In this document: one piece after another, positions 5,242 through 6,471 of the stretch
Layout: each line of letters starts with the position of its first letter
Numbering within the stretch: the first letter of the stretch is position 1
Source of the DNA: Peptostreptococcaceae bacterium
GTDB lineage: Bacteria > Bacillota > Clostridia > Peptostreptococcales > Anaerovoracaceae
Direction of reading: 5' to 3'
Assembly (NCBI GenBank): GCA_016650115.1
Contig: JAENWI010000084.1
Location: 1-6,471, forward strand
Length of the DNA stretch: 6,471 nt
Notes under the pieces: generated by a model
What the model was told of the DNA's origin: nothing
What the model saw: the letters and a program-made list of their open reading frames with translations, nothing else
Databases searched by the model: none
Made by a program: the position numbers and the translations under genes

Positions 5242-6075
5242 ATGGGAATTAAAAAATATAATCCGACCACTCCTGGATTAAGAGGAATGACGGTTTCAAC
5301 ATTTGAAGAGATTACAAAAACCACACCAGAAAAAGCACTTACAGTAACACTTAAAAAACACTCAGGCAGAAATGTCAGAGGAAAGATTACAGTAAGACAC
5401 AGAGGTGGCGGATACAGACCTAAATATAGAATAATTGACTTCAAAAGAAATAAAGACGGTATTCCAGGAAAAGTCACAGCAATTGAATATGATCCAAACA
5501 GAAGTGCGAACATTGCATTAATCTGTTACGCAGATGGTGAAAAAAAATACATTATCGCGCCAAACAAATTATTTGTTGGAGATCTTATTGAATCAGGAGC
5601 AGATTCAGATATTAAGGTGGGAAATTCACTTCCCCTTGCAAACATACCAGTTGGAACAATTGTTCATAACATTGAACTGAAGCCTGGTAAAGGAGCTCAA
5701 ATGGTCAGATCCGCCGGTAACGGCGCACAGCTTATGGCCAAAGAAGGAGATTATGCTCAGGTAAGACTTCCTTCCGGTGAAGTTAGAAAGGTAAGAATTG
5801 AATGCAGAGCCACTATTGGCGAAGTTGGAAATGGCGATCACGAAAACATTAAGATTGGTAAGGCTGGAAGAAAAAGACACATGGGAATCAGACCTACAGT
5901 AAGAGGTTCCGTAATGAATCCTAACGATCACCCTCACGGTGGTGGTGAAGGAAAAACAGGAATCGGCAGAGTAAGTCCAGTAACTCCATGGGGTAAGCCT
6001 ACACTTGGATATAAAACGAGGAAGAAAAACAAAGCTTCCAGTAAATATATCGTGAAGAGAAGAAATGAAAAATAG
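5242..6075 (+). CDS. rplB: 50S ribosomal protein L2
   Basis: L2 is a primary 23S rRNA-binding protein needed for subunit association and peptidyl transferase function. The 277 residues carry RHRGGGYRPKYRIIDFKR (52-69), the central domain with GDYAQVRLPSGEVR (169-182), and the signature VMNPNDHPHGGGEG (224-237), in which H230 corresponds to the functionally important H229 of E. coli. The C-terminus is basic (KTRKKNKASSKYIVKRRNEK), as expected. The Shine-Dalgarno GGAGG (5227-5231) directly follows the rplW stop and lies ten bases before the ATG. The gene is intact and shows no sign of transfer. Confidence 0.98.
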   Translation: MGIKKYNPTTPGLRGMTVSTFEEITKTTPEKALTVTLKKHSGRNVRGKITVRHRGGGYRPKYRIIDFKRNKDGIPGKVTAIEYDPNRSANIALICYADGEKKYIIAPNKLFVGDLIESGADSDIKVGNSLPLANIPVGTIVHNIELKPGKGAQMVRSAGNGAQLMAKEGDYAQVRLPSGEVRKVRIECRATIGEVGNGDHENIKIGKAGRKRHMGIRPTVRGSVMNPNDHPHGGGEGKTGIGRVSPVTPWGKPTLGYKTRKKNKASSKYIVKRRNEK

Positions 6076-6090
6076 GAAGGAGCATAAATA

Positions 6091-6375
6091 ATGGGTAGAT
6101 CACTAAAAAAGGGCCCTTTCGTAAACGCTAAGCTGCTTAAAGTAATTGTTGAAATGAACGCAGCTAACGAAAAGAAAGTATTAAAGACCTGGTCAAGACC
6201 ATCCACAATTTTCCCCCAGATGGTGGGACATACGATCGCAGTTCATGATGGTAGAAAGCACGTTCCAGTATACGTTACTGAAGACATGGTAGGCCATAGA
6301 CTTGGAGAATTTGCTCCAACAAGAACATTCAGAGGGCATGCTGCTGATAAATCATCAAAAGTAAAGAAAAAGTAG
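6091..6375 (+). CDS. rpsS: 30S ribosomal protein S19
   Basis: S19 is a small-subunit head protein that forms a complex with S13 near the A-site tRNA. The 94 residues match the usual length. It begins MGRSLKKGPFV and holds the family signature from TWSRPSTIFPQMVGHTI to VHDGRKHVPVYVTEDMVGH and GEFAPTRTFRGH, followed by a lysine-rich tail. AAGGAG at 6077-6082 sits eight bases before the ATG, immediately after the rplB stop. Nothing unusual is seen. Confidence 0.98.
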   Translation: MGRSLKKGPFVNAKLLKVIVEMNAANEKKVLKTWSRPSTIFPQMVGHTIAVHDGRKHVPVYVTEDMVGHRLGEFAPTRTFRGHAADKSSKVKKK

Positions 6376-6393
6376 TAAAGGAGATAAAGTAAA

Positions 6394-6471
6394 ATGGAAG
6401 CAAAAGCAATTGCAAAATATGTAAGAATGTCTCCTATTAAACTTAAGCCTGTTACTGATTTAGTAAGAGGA
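6394..6471 (+). CDS. rplV: 50S ribosomal protein L22, N-terminal part (runs off the window)
   Basis: The first 26 codons give MEAKAIAKYVRMSPIKLKPV and then TDLVRG, matching the start of L22 (AxAKYVRxSPxKxRxVxDLIRGK). L22 is an early-assembly 50S protein whose beta-hairpin lines the exit tunnel next to L4; that hairpin lies beyond the window. AAAGGAG at 6377-6383, just after the rpsS stop, is the ribosome binding site. The position after rpsS is the standard order of the S10 cluster. The frame is open to the last base. Confidence 0.95.
   Translation, partial: MEAKAIAKYVRMSPIKLKPVTDLVRG

Noticed and set aside
4947..5513. Long - strand open frame of 188 codons across rplW and rplB
   Set aside because: It is antisense to two clearly conserved ribosomal protein genes and shows no recognisable protein features.

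Overview
The window comes from a Firmicute, most likely an anaerobic member of the Clostridia. The DNA is moderately AT-rich, arginine is mostly AGA, and strong Shine-Dalgarno sequences (AGGAGG, AAAGGAGG) precede almost every gene. A rubrerythrin and a Gram-positive type S10 ribosomal protein cluster fit this. No species is claimed. All genes are on the + strand.

Left part (3-1922): the end of a nucleoside catabolism operon. It holds the last 34 codons of what looks like a uridine/nucleoside kinase, then a PfkB-family pseudouridine kinase (psuK) and a pseudouridine-5'-phosphate glycosidase (psuG). The stop and start codons overlap (ATGA, then an 8-base overlap), so the three are translationally linked. 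PsuK makes pseudouridine 5'-phosphate and PsuG splits it to uracil and ribose 5-phosphate. The neighbouring kinase would phosphorylate ordinary nucleosides.

Middle (1923-2745): a rubrerythrin gene (peroxide defence) with its own likely promoter, which overlaps an inverted repeat. It is followed by an unusual purine-rich array of 10-11 bp repeats and a strong hairpin terminator.

Long non-coding region (2746-3268): first a perfect inverted pair of DnaA boxes. Then comes a segment (about 2829-2940) that resembles part of the downstream leader, then a good sigma-A promoter (2998-3026). Last is a leader of about 235 nt that can fold into a multi-branched RNA ending at the rpsJ Shine-Dalgarno. This is the least explained and most interesting part of the window. 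The two related elements lie on either side of the promoter.

Right part (3269-6471): the start of the S10 ribosomal protein operon in its standard order: rpsJ (S10), rplC (L3), rplD (L4), rplW (L23), rplB (L2), rpsS (S19) and the first 26 codons of rplV (L22). Gaps are short except between rpsJ and rplC, where two small hairpins sit. The genes look intact. The one protein-level oddity is a non-standard loop in L3 near the peptidyl transferase centre.
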